Shown: positions 40,417 through 51,642 of the stretch, piece by piece
Numbering within the stretch: the first letter of the stretch is position 1
Layout: every line of letters starts with the position of its first letter
Source of the DNA: Ficedula albicollis
Lineage: Eukaryota; Chordata; Aves; Passeriformes; Muscicapidae
DNA length: 64,000 nt
Assembly (NCBI RefSeq): GCF_000247815.1
Contig: NC_021674.1
Coordinates: forward strand, 78,578,500 to 78,642,499
Reading direction: 5' to 3'
Translations under genes and position numbers: made by a program
The notes under the pieces: model-generated
What the model was told of the DNA's origin: nothing
The model's input: the letters and a program-made list of their open reading frames with translations, nothing else
Database searches by the model: none

Positions 40417-41520
40417 CATCCTGTGTGCCTGTAACTGACATTTAGCAATTTTTATCCATTTTATTTACCTGTCATCTCTGAAATCCTTATGTGTTTCTAG
40501 GCAGAATTTAACAAAACCCTCACACTTTTACAATCAAAAGGTTATGTGATCAAGAGTGCTTAAATATCCCTAAACTGAGATTTGGGTTAGAGGAGGTAGA
40601 GATTGTGAGCTGCCTGCATATTCATTTCACTGCATTCCTCACTACTTTGGAAAAAGGGGAAAAAAGACATAATGTTTACTAGCTCTAACACTGCAGCTCT
40701 TGCCAACTGAAAGCACTTAAATTCCCTTCCGACAGCTGCCCCTGCTGCAGACTTCTGAAACAAAGAAAACTGAAATAAAAGAGCAAAGAGCACAACGGCT
40801 ACCAAGTTGCTGCTTTAAAGTTTAGCTCTGTATTTAAAGGTTGTAAGGTTTGAAAATGTGCCATTAAAATATACCACAGGCATCTACTTGAGTACAGTTC
40901 AGCTTGCACACTCTCCTATCGACAGCAACAACCCAGTCAGGTTTTTTCAATCAGGTTAGGAATTCACTGTTCAATTTACCAGGTTTGCTTTTGGCCTGAA
41001 AGAGGGAATATAAATTAAAAGCATACCCCAATAAGACACAAGCTTTGATGTCTAATAGGGTTCTGTGAATTCATTATTTTAATATTTTAGATTTATAATC
41101 AGAAGGCTAACCATTTTCCTCCGCTCTACGTAATACGTTTTTCATGGTCCCTTTCCCAGCTCTCTCTGACAAATGTTGTTCTCAGATCACATTCATTAAT
41201 ACTGGGGATGTTTTTCAAGCCCTAAGGTACTAAGATCAGGGATGATTTGAAACACCAACTTTCTTAGGTATTAAAAATATGGTTCAAAAGAAGTAGAGGG
41301 ACCTTTGCATTGCTTGAAATATTTATCTTTAATAATTTATCAGCAAAAATCTGCTAAAAAAAATTACTTTGAAGGGTAGCAATGGAGAAATGAAAAAAAA
41401 AGGCTGAAGAAAAGGGAAAACTAGTTAAGGAGAAACTCCTCAAGATGAGACTTGATACAGAACATTCAAAGGTTCACTTTTTTGAAGGAAATTAATATCA
41501 CAACTTAAAAGTTTTTCATC
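40417..41520. other. noncoding stretch
   Basis: AT-rich. No recognised element. Confidence 0.5.
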
Positions 41521-41521
41521 C

Positions 41522-41713
41522 TCTACTGTCTACTTGTACAGTAGAGCACTGAAACATCATAACATACCCTTTTGAGCAAAGCAATGAAAAAATTCCTCAG
41601 ATTTTTCTAATCCTAAAGTCTACTGTCTACTTGTACAGTAGAGCACTGAAGCATCATAACATTCCCTTTTGAGCAAAGCAAAAAATTCCTCAGATTTTTC
41701 TAATCCTAAAAAG
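41522..41713. repeat. 97-bp tandem duplication carrying a hairpin
   Basis: 41522-41618 and 41619-about 41713 are near-identical, with a few substitutions and a 5-6 bp deletion in the A-rich part of copy 2. Each copy starts with an inverted repeat: CTCTACTGT and ACAGTAGAG around an 8-nt loop in copy 1 (9-bp stem, 41521-41546), and an 8-bp stem in copy 2 (41619-41642). Confidence 0.9.
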
Positions 41714-42721
41714 CTGGCCCTCCTTTTGACCAGCCAGTCTACATGGGTAGGACAAATAAAATAGCATGGTCTGTCTGCTTTTCTGCTCCCTTGACATGAA
41801 ACAGTCAGAAAACTAGCTCAGTTGGGTAGTTAATATGAGCTTACATTTGCTTTGCTTTACTGAAGCAATAAAAATCAGTGGGATGATATCAGTACCTGTA
41901 ATTCAAGACAATCATCAGATATAACAGTCACAACCTGTCCCAAATAAAGTATGGAAATTTCACACTAGTTCTTTCGTGTTAAATCCATCACACTCTCAGC
42001 TGTAGCTAGATCAGAAGTCACAGGACAGTCATCTTTTCAATTGTTCTGTAGCATTTTGGAATGAATTGATTAGACATGGAACTGCAGAATCAATCCTCAA
42101 TTCAAATTTCTTTTTTTCTTTGAGTAATTGCTTCACAAATACTTCTTGTTCTTCACTTTATTTTTAGAGAAGATCTAACATGCAGAATTTTCCCTTCTGG
42201 TATTTTCACTGCAAAGTAGCTGAGCAGTGACTGAAAGCCACTCCATATATATGGAGCTATACATCTTCCTGAATCTCCTTTGCTCATATTACTAAAAGCA
42301 GAGTCTCCTCTACTTCTCTCCAAAATTTTTAGATTTGCACCACATCACTTAGGATTATTCTTAATTATCTTTAAAAAATCAGGTGAAATGTTTTTGTATG
42401 TTTTTCCTTCTGGCATCTGTGAGAACAGAAAGAGAAAAGTAGGTCTGAGACCAAATTGCTGATGACTTTAGAAAGTTAAACTCTAGAAACAAGAACTTCC
42501 ACTGAAAGACCTCTCATATTATAGCATCAGATTCTGATGGACTCATTGTCTTTGTGATACTCTGATCAAGAGATCCAAACTCATTACAGGTAATTGATGT
42601 TTGGAACTACACGTGTCCCCATTTTCCTAGGTCATGGCTTATCTATTCATATTTGGTCATTTTATAAATGTGCATTTTCATGTGAACAAGGTCAATGAGG
42701 CGAAAAAGCTCCAACTGAAGT
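41714..42721. other. noncoding stretch with a short palindrome
   Basis: Contains a perfect 16-bp palindrome CTCCATATATATGGAG (42241-42256). Its AT core is 8 bp, so it is not a canonical 10-bp SRF site. No gene seen. Confidence 0.5.
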
Positions 42722-43180
42722 CGCAGAATTACAGAATGGTTTGGATTAGAAGAGACCTTTAAAGATCATCCAGTCCAAACTCCCTGGCATGGACAAGGAC
42801 ACCTTTTATAGTTCAGGTTGCCCAAAGCCTTGTCCAACCTCCCCTTGAGCACTTTCAGGGAGGGGACTACCACAACTACTCTGGGAAATCTATTTCACTC
42901 ACGGAAATTTTCTTCCTTAAGTCCAGTTTAAACCTACCCTCTTTCAGTTTCAGACCATTATCCTTTGTCATGTCACTACAGGCCCTTATAAAAAAGTTTC
43001 TCTGGTAAGTCCCATTAAGTACTAAAAGGTCTTTCCAACAAGGTCTCTGCAGAGCCTTCTCTTCTCCATGCTGGACTGCCTCAACCAACTCAGTCTATCT
43101 TCAGACCAGAGGCTCCAACCCTCTGATCATTTTCATAGCCTTCATCTGGGTCTGCTTTAATAGGTCCACATTTTTCTTTA
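42722..43180 (-). mobile_element. CR1 LINE, 3' fragment
   Basis: On the plus strand it begins with the CR1 terminus CAGAATTACAGAATGGTTTG and AAAGATCATCCAGTCCAAAC. It continues through ACCCTCTTTCAGTTTCAGAC and AGAGCCTTCTCTTCTCCATG, and ends near TTAATAGGTCCACATTTTTC. It belongs to the same general type as the plus-strand copy at 12340 and is 5' truncated. There is no coding capacity. Confidence 0.92.
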
Positions 43181-44280
43181 AGTATTTATTTTTTAAAAAT
43201 ATTTTAAAACAATTACCTAATTTTGAAGGAAAAAATTCAGCTGGAATTATTAAAAGCAGTAGGAATAACAGTATTAGAGTGGATTAAAGCCTTATCTGCA
43301 GCCTAGGACCTTACTTTAGTGTAGCAATATACCAAAAATAGTGCTCCAACAAGTGCTGGTCCACTATCTGGTCATGATTAACTAATGCTAATTGATTTTG
43401 CATTTTTAGCAAAGAATACATTTAAAGAGAAAATATTTCATGCCATAGGTACTCGGAGGATGCCATTAAAGACATCCATATTATTCTCCATAGGAAGCTT
43501 GTTTTTAATTTTTGGAAATTATTCCCCGAAGGCTGCCATCAAGGGTCGAACAGGAGGGAAGACAAACCATAAGGGTATGACATATATCTTTCTTTTAAAA
43601 GTTAACTACACAGTTGGGCAAAATGACACTCAAAGTGAAAGAGGTATATGTAGGAAAGGGAACACAGCTATAAAAAATTAATTATTTTCATCGGCATCAA
43701 CAGAAGCCAAAATCTGAGAGGTTTCAGGAGCAATTTTTTGGTGGCTTTGAACTTCATTAAGGAGAAGGAAAATCAACAATGAAAATTTTAAATCATACTC
43801 CCCAAGAAATAAACAATATATCATCCAAGGCTGGGTCATACTCACATAATGTTTTAATGAAATTCAGTTGTGAAATTGGAGAATAAAGCACAGAAGTATG
43901 TCCCCTTCTGCTTACTGAAAGTTCTATTACTTTCCAGCAGAGTGACAAAAGACAAATATCAGACCAAGCTTTGTAAGGGGCCACAGAGGAAATTTTGGAA
44001 ATTACAGACTAATGAGTCTGATTAACACACCAGAAAATTCATTTGCCTCCTAATTAGCATAAAATATAATAGAAGCTAGAACAGGTGAGCATATGAATAA
44101 CTGCAACATGCTGGGGCAGAATCAACATCATTTATATAATTCAAGAGAAAGAGACTTAAAGGACATAGTGAGAAAATAGTGTTTCAGTAGGTATAATACA
44201 GAGTGCATTCAAAATAAAAGAAAACTCAAACACAGGTTTTAAATGAGGTCCTTCCACAACAGTTATGAAGATAAATTAAG
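43181..44280. other. noncoding stretch
   Basis: A 98-codon plus frame (43385-43681) lacks any recognised motif. Nothing else was seen. Confidence 0.5.
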
Positions 44281-44399
44281 GTGGCACAATATAAGAGAGA
44301 AGGCCTCTCAGGGGTTAATAATAGTTTGGAAAACAGGAAAAGTGGCACAATATAAGAGAGAAGGCCTCTCAGGAGTTAATAATAGTTTGGAAAACAGTA
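44281..44399. repeat. 61-bp tandem duplication
   Basis: 44281-44341 and 44342-44399 begin GTGGCACAATATAAGAGAG and differ at two or three positions. Confidence 0.92.
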
Positions 44400-44829
44400 A
44401 ACAACAGGATGGAACAAATGATTCCTTCTCAGAAGGTGGGGCATTTGCCAGCACAAGTACATCAAAAATCAATGCTGGGACCAATGTGGTTCAATAAACT
44501 AATGAATGAAAGTAAAAGAATAGTGAGGTCTGACCAACTCTGACTTTGGCCCTCTTGGCTTTCCATGGTAGATTCAAGAATAATAAACCTGGGACAGGCT
44601 GTAGAGGGTCTTGAAGCAGATGGCAAGCTGCTTATAAGTGATGAAAACAGAGGAGTCAGTGAAAAGAAGTAAAGCAAGAGAAAAGAGTGAGCAGGACTGG
44701 AGGTGTTACCAGTCCATCCACTGATCCCAAGAATGGGTCCTTTCTACTATGCCAGATCATCCTTGAGAGATGTGGTGGCAAAGCCTCCAAAGACAGCTTC
44801 TACAGCATTAGGAAAACACACAGCTCACT

Positions 44830-44908
44830 GGCTGAGACTCCCTTCTGTCAGGAACTTAAACCTTTAAACATTAACCGGCTGAGACTCCCTTCTGTCAGGA
44901 ACTTAAAC
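44830..44908. repeat. 32-bp direct repeat, 47-bp period
   Basis: 44830-44861 and 44877-44908 are identical (GGCTGAGACTCCCTTCTGTC and onward), separated by 15 bp. Confidence 0.9.
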
Positions 44909-45449
44909 ATAACATTAGCATTTCTTGCTGCAGCTCATACCTATTGAGCCACACCATGAGTGCAGAGAGCAGGGTACTCAGAGAAGGCTTTAACATCTTA
45001 CAAGTTTATTGTCATTGTCTCACATTTATCATGCACTCTAGGGGTACTCTAGACCAGTTCTTACTCATAGCTCTCCAGTGTGTCCTTACCAAGGCTAAGC
45101 AGAGCAAAAAGATTGTCACTTGACTTGCAAACTTCCTTCACCTTATAGCTCTCACTGTAAAGTTTGTCCTTGTGTAACAGCAAGACATTGTTGACTCTTG
45201 CTCAGGTTGTTATCGCTATATTCACAGACTCTTTCCTGAAGGACTGTTGCTTAATCAGTTGTTTCCCATCCCATATTTGTGTAGGCGATTATCACTGCCT
45301 AACTGAATATCCCTATTGATTTACAGGTTTTTATTAGAAACTATTTCATCATTTCACCGAGATAATTTTGAATTCCAACTTTGTCCTCCAGAGGATTTGC
45401 AGTGCCTCCCAGCTTAATGATAATGCCAAGTTCAGAGCATTGGTAGAGT
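44909..45449. other. noncoding stretch
   Basis: No recognised element. Confidence 0.5.
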
Positions 45450-45801
45450 TCAGAATAAACACTGACCAGAAAGGACCCTCAGAATTCTGGCTAGAACTAT
45501 GTTTCTATTTAGACAATAACCACAAAGAGTTGCTGTATAGATGTGGCTATCAACCAATTTCATTACCTCCCTTCTGAACTTTTGTGAAGACCATGTTTAT
45601 CTAAAGAAGAGATGCATTTCCTGTGTCAGAATAAACACTGACCAGAAAGGACCCTCAGAATTCTGGCTAGAACTATGTTTCTATTTAGACAATAACCACA
45701 AAGAGTTGCTGTATAGATGTGGCTATCAACCAATTTCATTACCTCCCTTCTGAACTTTTGTGAAGACCATGTTTATCTAAAGAAGAGATGCATTTCCTGT
45801 G
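45450..45801. repeat. 176-bp tandem duplication, identical copies
   Basis: 45450-45625 and 45626-45801 appear identical. Copy 2 runs straight into the CCTAT microsatellite. The same reading frame occurs in both copies only because of the duplication. Confidence 0.95.
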
Positions 45802-45803
45802 TC

Positions 45804-45835
45804 TCCTATCCTATCCTATCCTATCCTATCCTATC
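45804..45835. repeat. pentanucleotide microsatellite (TCCTA)6.4
   Basis: About 6.4 uninterrupted units immediately right of the 176-bp duplication. Confidence 0.97.
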
Positions 45836-46038
45836 TTTTGTGTGATTGTTGTCACACAAAGATACCGAATTTCTTTACTTTCCTTTTCCCTCCCAAGTCT
45901 TTTTTGTTGCTAAACACCTTCTTATATTCAAGGTGAATGCAGTACATGTTTGTTCATAGTTGTTCCAGCATTTTTCTGAACTTAAATGAAGGCCTCTTTT
46001 ACCTTTTATAAATATAAACATTTTCTAGGTTTTCAGTG

Positions 46039-46162
46039 ATTCTTTGTTGTGGCTCTTTTCAGTGCTATGGCTATCATCCACGTATTAAACATAAGCACCA
46101 ATTCTTTGTTGTGGCTCTTTTCAGTGCTATGGTTATCATCCACGTATTAAACATAAGCATTG
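46039..46162. repeat. 62-bp tandem duplication
   Basis: 46039-46100 and 46101-46162 start ATTCTTTGTTGTGGCTC. They differ at one internal position and the last few bases. Confidence 0.92.
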
Positions 46163-48760
46163 GTATTTTCAAGTTCTTTAAATATCCCTTGGTGATGATG
46201 GTCAGTTCCATTCACCTGAAGACACCTAACATTTCTGAGGCCTAAGTTTCTTTCCCACTCTAGACTTGAATTATAGCTTTTTTTTACAATTGGTATTATT
46301 TATGCTGTGATTTCCTTCAAGCAGTTTACAAAGACTGATGCAAAAAGGACATCACAACCCCCTAAGTCTTCTTGCCCTCTTCTTGTAGCAGTTTTACTGC
46401 ATAGGAGAAAAAGAAACTTATATTGGTATTTCCCTTACTAATTACATATACATAAAATGATTTCCTAGTACTCCTAATGTCTTTTGCCAGGTGTATCCTG
46501 TTCTGAGACATGGCCCATTTATTGTTACATTCATCCTTCAATGCTACATCTAACTCAGAAGTTTTGTGCTGTGTATGAACATATTAGACATCAACAGTGA
46601 CCTCACAATCTAGCAAAGGTGGCTTCTGATACACTTCCTGTTATGCTTTGCCACAGCTGGATTTTCTGCCTGTGTCATTGCTATCATCTCTTCAAACATA
46701 CTTCTCTGTGTTTACGGTTTTTTTCTTAAAAATATCTGTTTTCTTGTTCATCTCATTCCTTCCGTTCCTATATAAATGCCACCATTTTTGTGGTGGTTTA
46801 AGCCATTCTTCGGTTTCCACTGTCTCAAACAATAATTTAGTATCTGTTAATTACTTCTTCCATTTCTTTTAACATTTTTCTAAATCAAAAGTTTGTCACA
46901 AGTGGAAGTAACAAACTTTTGATCAACAATTACTTGAAACTGTAGTAGGAGCCAACTTAGATATATGGGCAAATTTAATGGGATGGTAAGCACGATTTCC
47001 AGGGAATCACAACCCAGAAATCCATTGGAATGCTCCTGAAGTGTTAAAAAAGCATATGAAAAGGTATACTCCAGAAAACATCTTTTCCCCTGCCCGTTTA
47101 CACAATTCACCACATGCAGCTCTCAAATACCTCTCCTGGGATACAAAGGAAGGCCTCTCATAATATCAAGAATTAATTACTAGTTAAGGGCTATAGAATT
47201 AATAATATTAATAAATTTTCAATTTTCATATTTCAGGAAGGTAACCAACGATGGTTTACTGTGCTAAAGCTAATGCTCCTCAGCACATTCAAGAACAGGT
47301 TACCTAAGTGGTCTGATTATTCAAAATCGCTCACTTGTGAACTGACTTTGAAGAGCTGCAGGATATACCTGTTTCAAAGTGAAGAGGTAATAACAGACCA
47401 AATGAAATCCCCTGTCAGTAAATACAAAGCAAAGAATAAGACAGGGAAATACCACACAATGTAGACACACCAATGCATTCCAAATTAACTATTATCACTT
47501 ACAAAGAGATCTTGCTCTCATCTCAAAAAAGCATCATCTTCATGTTCAGCAGTGATTTAAAATAAAAAGGACCACTGGGCATCAATAGGAGAGGAAAAAT
47601 GATCAAAATAGGCAGCATAATTACACATCTCTGTTACATGGTGTACACTCTACTGTACCTCATCTCCCCCAAATTAAGGACAATTGTTCACAATGTCTTA
47701 TGACCCAGTAACTAGGGACACCTTAATATCAAAAAGAAGGTTTAGAGCATCTGAAAACTATGAACTGTCTGCATAGGTTCCATAACGGAATTGAAAGCTT
47801 GTTATGGAGCAAATTCCACCATTCAGAGAAGAAATATCTATCAAAATTATTAGATGTAACAATACAAAGCAGCCTTTGACTCAAGCAACCTTTAAATTCT
47901 CAAGTGCCACCTGAAAGGAATTTATACATCATTTGCCTAACATTCTTTCCCTCACCATTCATACTATTAAGGTAGAATAATAGGTAGATATTATCTGATG
48001 CAGTGCAACTGCCTTTAAATAACTGGAAATACATGCTATTAGCCTGCTCCTAATTTCAATATTGTAGATTGGCAGTATAGCACATTCTAGTTCACAAGCA
48101 AAATAGAAGGGTCTGCTCAGCTGGAAGAGTTCTTTTTTATTAGTGCATCATGAGGGAGCTTTCATAGAAATTAAGTTATTGTTCCAGAAAACCAAAACAA
48201 AACAAAAACAAAAAAAAAAAAACCAAAATAGATAAAGAGGGGATGGGATCTGAAGGACCCAGTGGAAATGTAAGACTGTAAAAGCAAAGATTTGGGCCAG
48301 TGGCACCAAAAAGGTGAAAAACACAGAAGTCGAGGCTGTCTCCTGCACAGTTATCCTCATTGGATGCAGGCAAAAAATTAAGGTGGTGGAAGAAGAGTGG
48401 CAGGAGCAGGAGATAGAGCCTGTGAGGTGAGGACAGAGGAGAGACAAGGAAGGAAGGTGGATACAAGCAATGGGGTGAGAGTCACAGCTGAGGGGCAGGG
48501 GAGCCATTACAGCTAGCACTGTATACACATAATAAGATATACCGATTGCTAGCTTGCTGGATTTGTACAAATATTACAGAAACATCAGCCTCCCAGTGGA
48601 AGAAAAAGTGCTACATTGCCATCTAGAGCAGAAAAAAGGAAAATATAGGAAAATATTATATGAACACAGCTGCTTTGGAATGTGAAAAAAAAATCCAGTT
48701 AAAACAGAGAACTGTTCAGAACTTCTACAACCAGGAAATCCGAGGGAGGAGTTAGGATGC
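46163..48760. other. noncoding stretch with an A-rich run
   Basis: A-rich CAAAA-type low complexity lies at 48189-48230. A 140-codon minus frame (48148-48570) starts left of this run and is rich in Phe, Ser and Leu from pyrimidine-rich sequence. It is not convincing as a gene. Confidence 0.5.
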
Positions 48761-49184
48761 TATTTGTCAATACCTCACAGTTTGTCAAAACCTCACACTC
48801 CCAATCACTACAAGACCTGCAGATTAGCCTGAAATTATTAGGTCAGAGAGAAAAAGAGCTACAGGAAGAAAATGCTTGATTTGATGAGACAAATCCCACC
48901 AGTGGCCTTTCAAAAAGTACAAGGTGCTTCCCAAGAAGCTTTGCAAAGAAGACCCATCCACTGAGGGTTTTGTATTTGTCAATACCTCACAGTTTGTCAA
49001 AACCTCACACTCCCAATCACTACAAGACCTGCAGATTAGCCTGAATTTATTAGGTCAGAGAGAAAAAGAGCTACAGGAAGAAAATGTTTGATTTGATAAG
49101 ACAAATCCCACCAGTGGCCTTTCAAAAAGTACAAGGTGCTTCCCAAGAAGCTTTGCAAAGAAGACCCGTCCACTGAGGGTTTTG
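48761..49184. repeat. 212-bp tandem duplication
   Basis: 48761-48972 and 48973-49184 differ at about four positions (near 2%). Each unit starts with an internal imperfect repeat (TTTGTCAATACCTCACA then TTTGTCAAAACCTCACA). Confidence 0.95.
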
Positions 49185-51390
49185 TTGTTTGTTTTTTTTA
49201 ACTAACCCAAAAAAAATCAGTTTGGGTCTTACAGAATATAATAAAAGAGTATTCCACTTCTAAATCAATTTTCATGCCCTTAATATATTTGCATTTTCTC
49301 TGCAGCAGCATAGATTCAAGCCTATAAGTGGTCATTATTAATAAAAACAAAGATGAAACAGCTCTAAAACAGCTATAAGAAAAAATGTTAAAGAAATAGA
49401 CAAGGAATATATTTCAGGGTATTCTTCACAAACTCAACAGTTTTAAAAATTAACTTCCCTCCTTGCAAATTTTAAGAAATGTACAATATCCAAACTAGGA
49501 CAGCATGTGAACCCTCTGCCAACCACATTGACCCTGAATTGCACTACTACTGGCTGAAACCTTATACCTGTGGCAGGAATGCTGCTGGAATGAAGAGAGT
49601 TTTACCTGCCTTGTGTTTGTTTGCAAAAACCAGCTTTGTTAGACTGTGTTAAAACCAGCAAAGCACACATGCAGTGACAGCAGCATTAGTAGCAGGGTGG
49701 CAGGAGGGAGAGGAAGGCAGGGAAGGGGCTGCCCCTTTCCTTGCACTGCCACAACCAAATGTGATGCACAACCAAAGCATGCACCACTTGCAGCATCCCA
49801 CGAAGAACAGCAATGCCTTTAGGTCTCTAAAGCATCAATATCCAAGCCAGTCCCTACAACACTCCATTTACAATATGACAGGCACCTGGTAACTCCAAAT
49901 TGTTTTGCTGTTTTCCCTGCACAACCTCCACAAATCTGGTAAGTCACAACAGTCAGAACTGTTTATTTAGGACAGAGCAAGAGCAAAATTGAATTACTTC
50001 CTGTTATTAGAGAAATTTGTCCCAGAGGAAGGTGTTGAAACTGCTGAAGCAAGAAAGTGAGAGAGCATTTTATGGCTCACTGAGTTATGAATGGTCTATG
50101 AATACACAGACAAAGTACTCTCCAAAGCTACCAGACTCCAAGAAATGAGCTCCATGTTTGATTAAAAGATTATAAATGGCCAGACACACACTCCTGTTCT
50201 GTTCTCAAACAGTTTATGACTCCTTTCCATTTTATAGTACTCAGTGGCAAAGTTTGCCTAGTCTAGGCATGCACTGAGGCTCCGACTGTTTACCTTGGTT
50301 GATTCTAGCTGACATGTCTGAAAATTATTACATCCATTTGTTCTGTTAGATGTTTCATCTGCCTTGCTTATACTTCTGAATTTCTCACTTATCCTATTAT
50401 TAGCCTTATGACTAAAGACTTTAATTTATTCACCATACAATTTTTACAAATGTTTTCTGTCATTCATTACACATTGTCTCCATTGTCTCCTGGTATCTCT
50501 AGGGTGTAGCAAGAAAAATCAAATATACAAAGAGTTTCACCATATACGACTTTATATGTCTGCCTTAGACTTTAGCTATTGAACTTCTATGCACTTTAAT
50601 AGAGCAGACCTTTCCCTACTGAAATTATTCAATCATTAAACTTTAATAGTCAGTGTGAGTCCACATAGCATCAAAATGCACAGTCAGGAATGTAACCACA
50701 TACAGACAAATGTAATCAAGACACATCTTAGTACCTCAAAAAATATGAGAAAAAATTTACCAAAATAAGCAAGATAATCCCTGCCTTTCTTTTATATATC
50801 CTTCTTCTGTCTTTGAACTCCATCCTATTTTCCTCTTCTAAGTTTGCTTTATGTTCACACTTTCATCTGCAAGTGTTTTTTTAGCACTATCCTCACACAG
50901 GTATAACTTAATTTTGAGGAAGAAATTATATACAAACCAATACATCACTTAAATAATTATGAGTCCATACTGACACATATGCCCGCACTTCTGGGCATAA
51001 AAGAAAAACACCCATCACATGTATGGGAAAAGTTTTCACTGCCTTTTCTTCCTAAAAATTCTCAGAATTACTGTCAGAATTTCGATGGATTTTCACTCCT
51101 TGCAAATCCATTTCTGTTACTCTTAAGCAACATTCCCTACAGTTGCTTACATCACTAAATATTCAGATGCTGTCTTAACAACCATCTCTGGTGGATTTTG
51201 CTATCATGACTAGAAGATTCAAAGTGTGGCCTTCCCGTCCAAAGCCAATGCCTCTGCATACTTTCCTTTAAGGCCTGCTATCCGAAAATTATATCTGCAT
51301 AAAATTCCCCTGCTGCAGTAGGGGAGTGCCCAGCAGGTATCCTGTGAAAACATTTTGTAAAGGAATTACATAAAGGAGAATTAGCTTATT
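49185..51390. other. noncoding stretch
   Basis: AT-rich. No frame above 75 codons and no repeats recognised. Confidence 0.5.
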
Positions 51391-51642
51391 CAGATTCAAC
51401 ATTGAATGGTATGAAATTTCAGATTCAACATTGAATGGTATTAAATAAAAAGAGCACATAAAAATCTTAATAAACCTGAACTGTTGCTACACAGTGGTAA
51501 GGAAGCAACAGGTAAAAGTAAATAAAAAGAGCACATAAAAATCTTAATAAACCTAAAACTGTTGCTACACGAAAAGAGCACATAAAAATCTTAATAAACC
51601 TGAACTGTTGCTACACATGGTAAGGAAGCAACAGGTAAAAGT
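51391..51642. repeat. compound tandem repeat
   Basis: A 29-bp unit is doubled at 51391-51419 and 51420 onward (CAGATTCAACATTGAATGG). It is followed by a second unit in three copies: 51442-51518 (77 bp, full), 51519-51570 (52 bp, cut after GTTGCTACAC) and 51572-51642 (about 71 bp). The copies differ by single bases and short indels. Two independent duplications in immediate succession are unusual. Confidence 0.93.

Noticed and set aside
42241..42256. Possible SRF (CArG) site in the palindrome
   Set aside because: A CArG box needs six A/T bases between CC and GG. Here there are eight.
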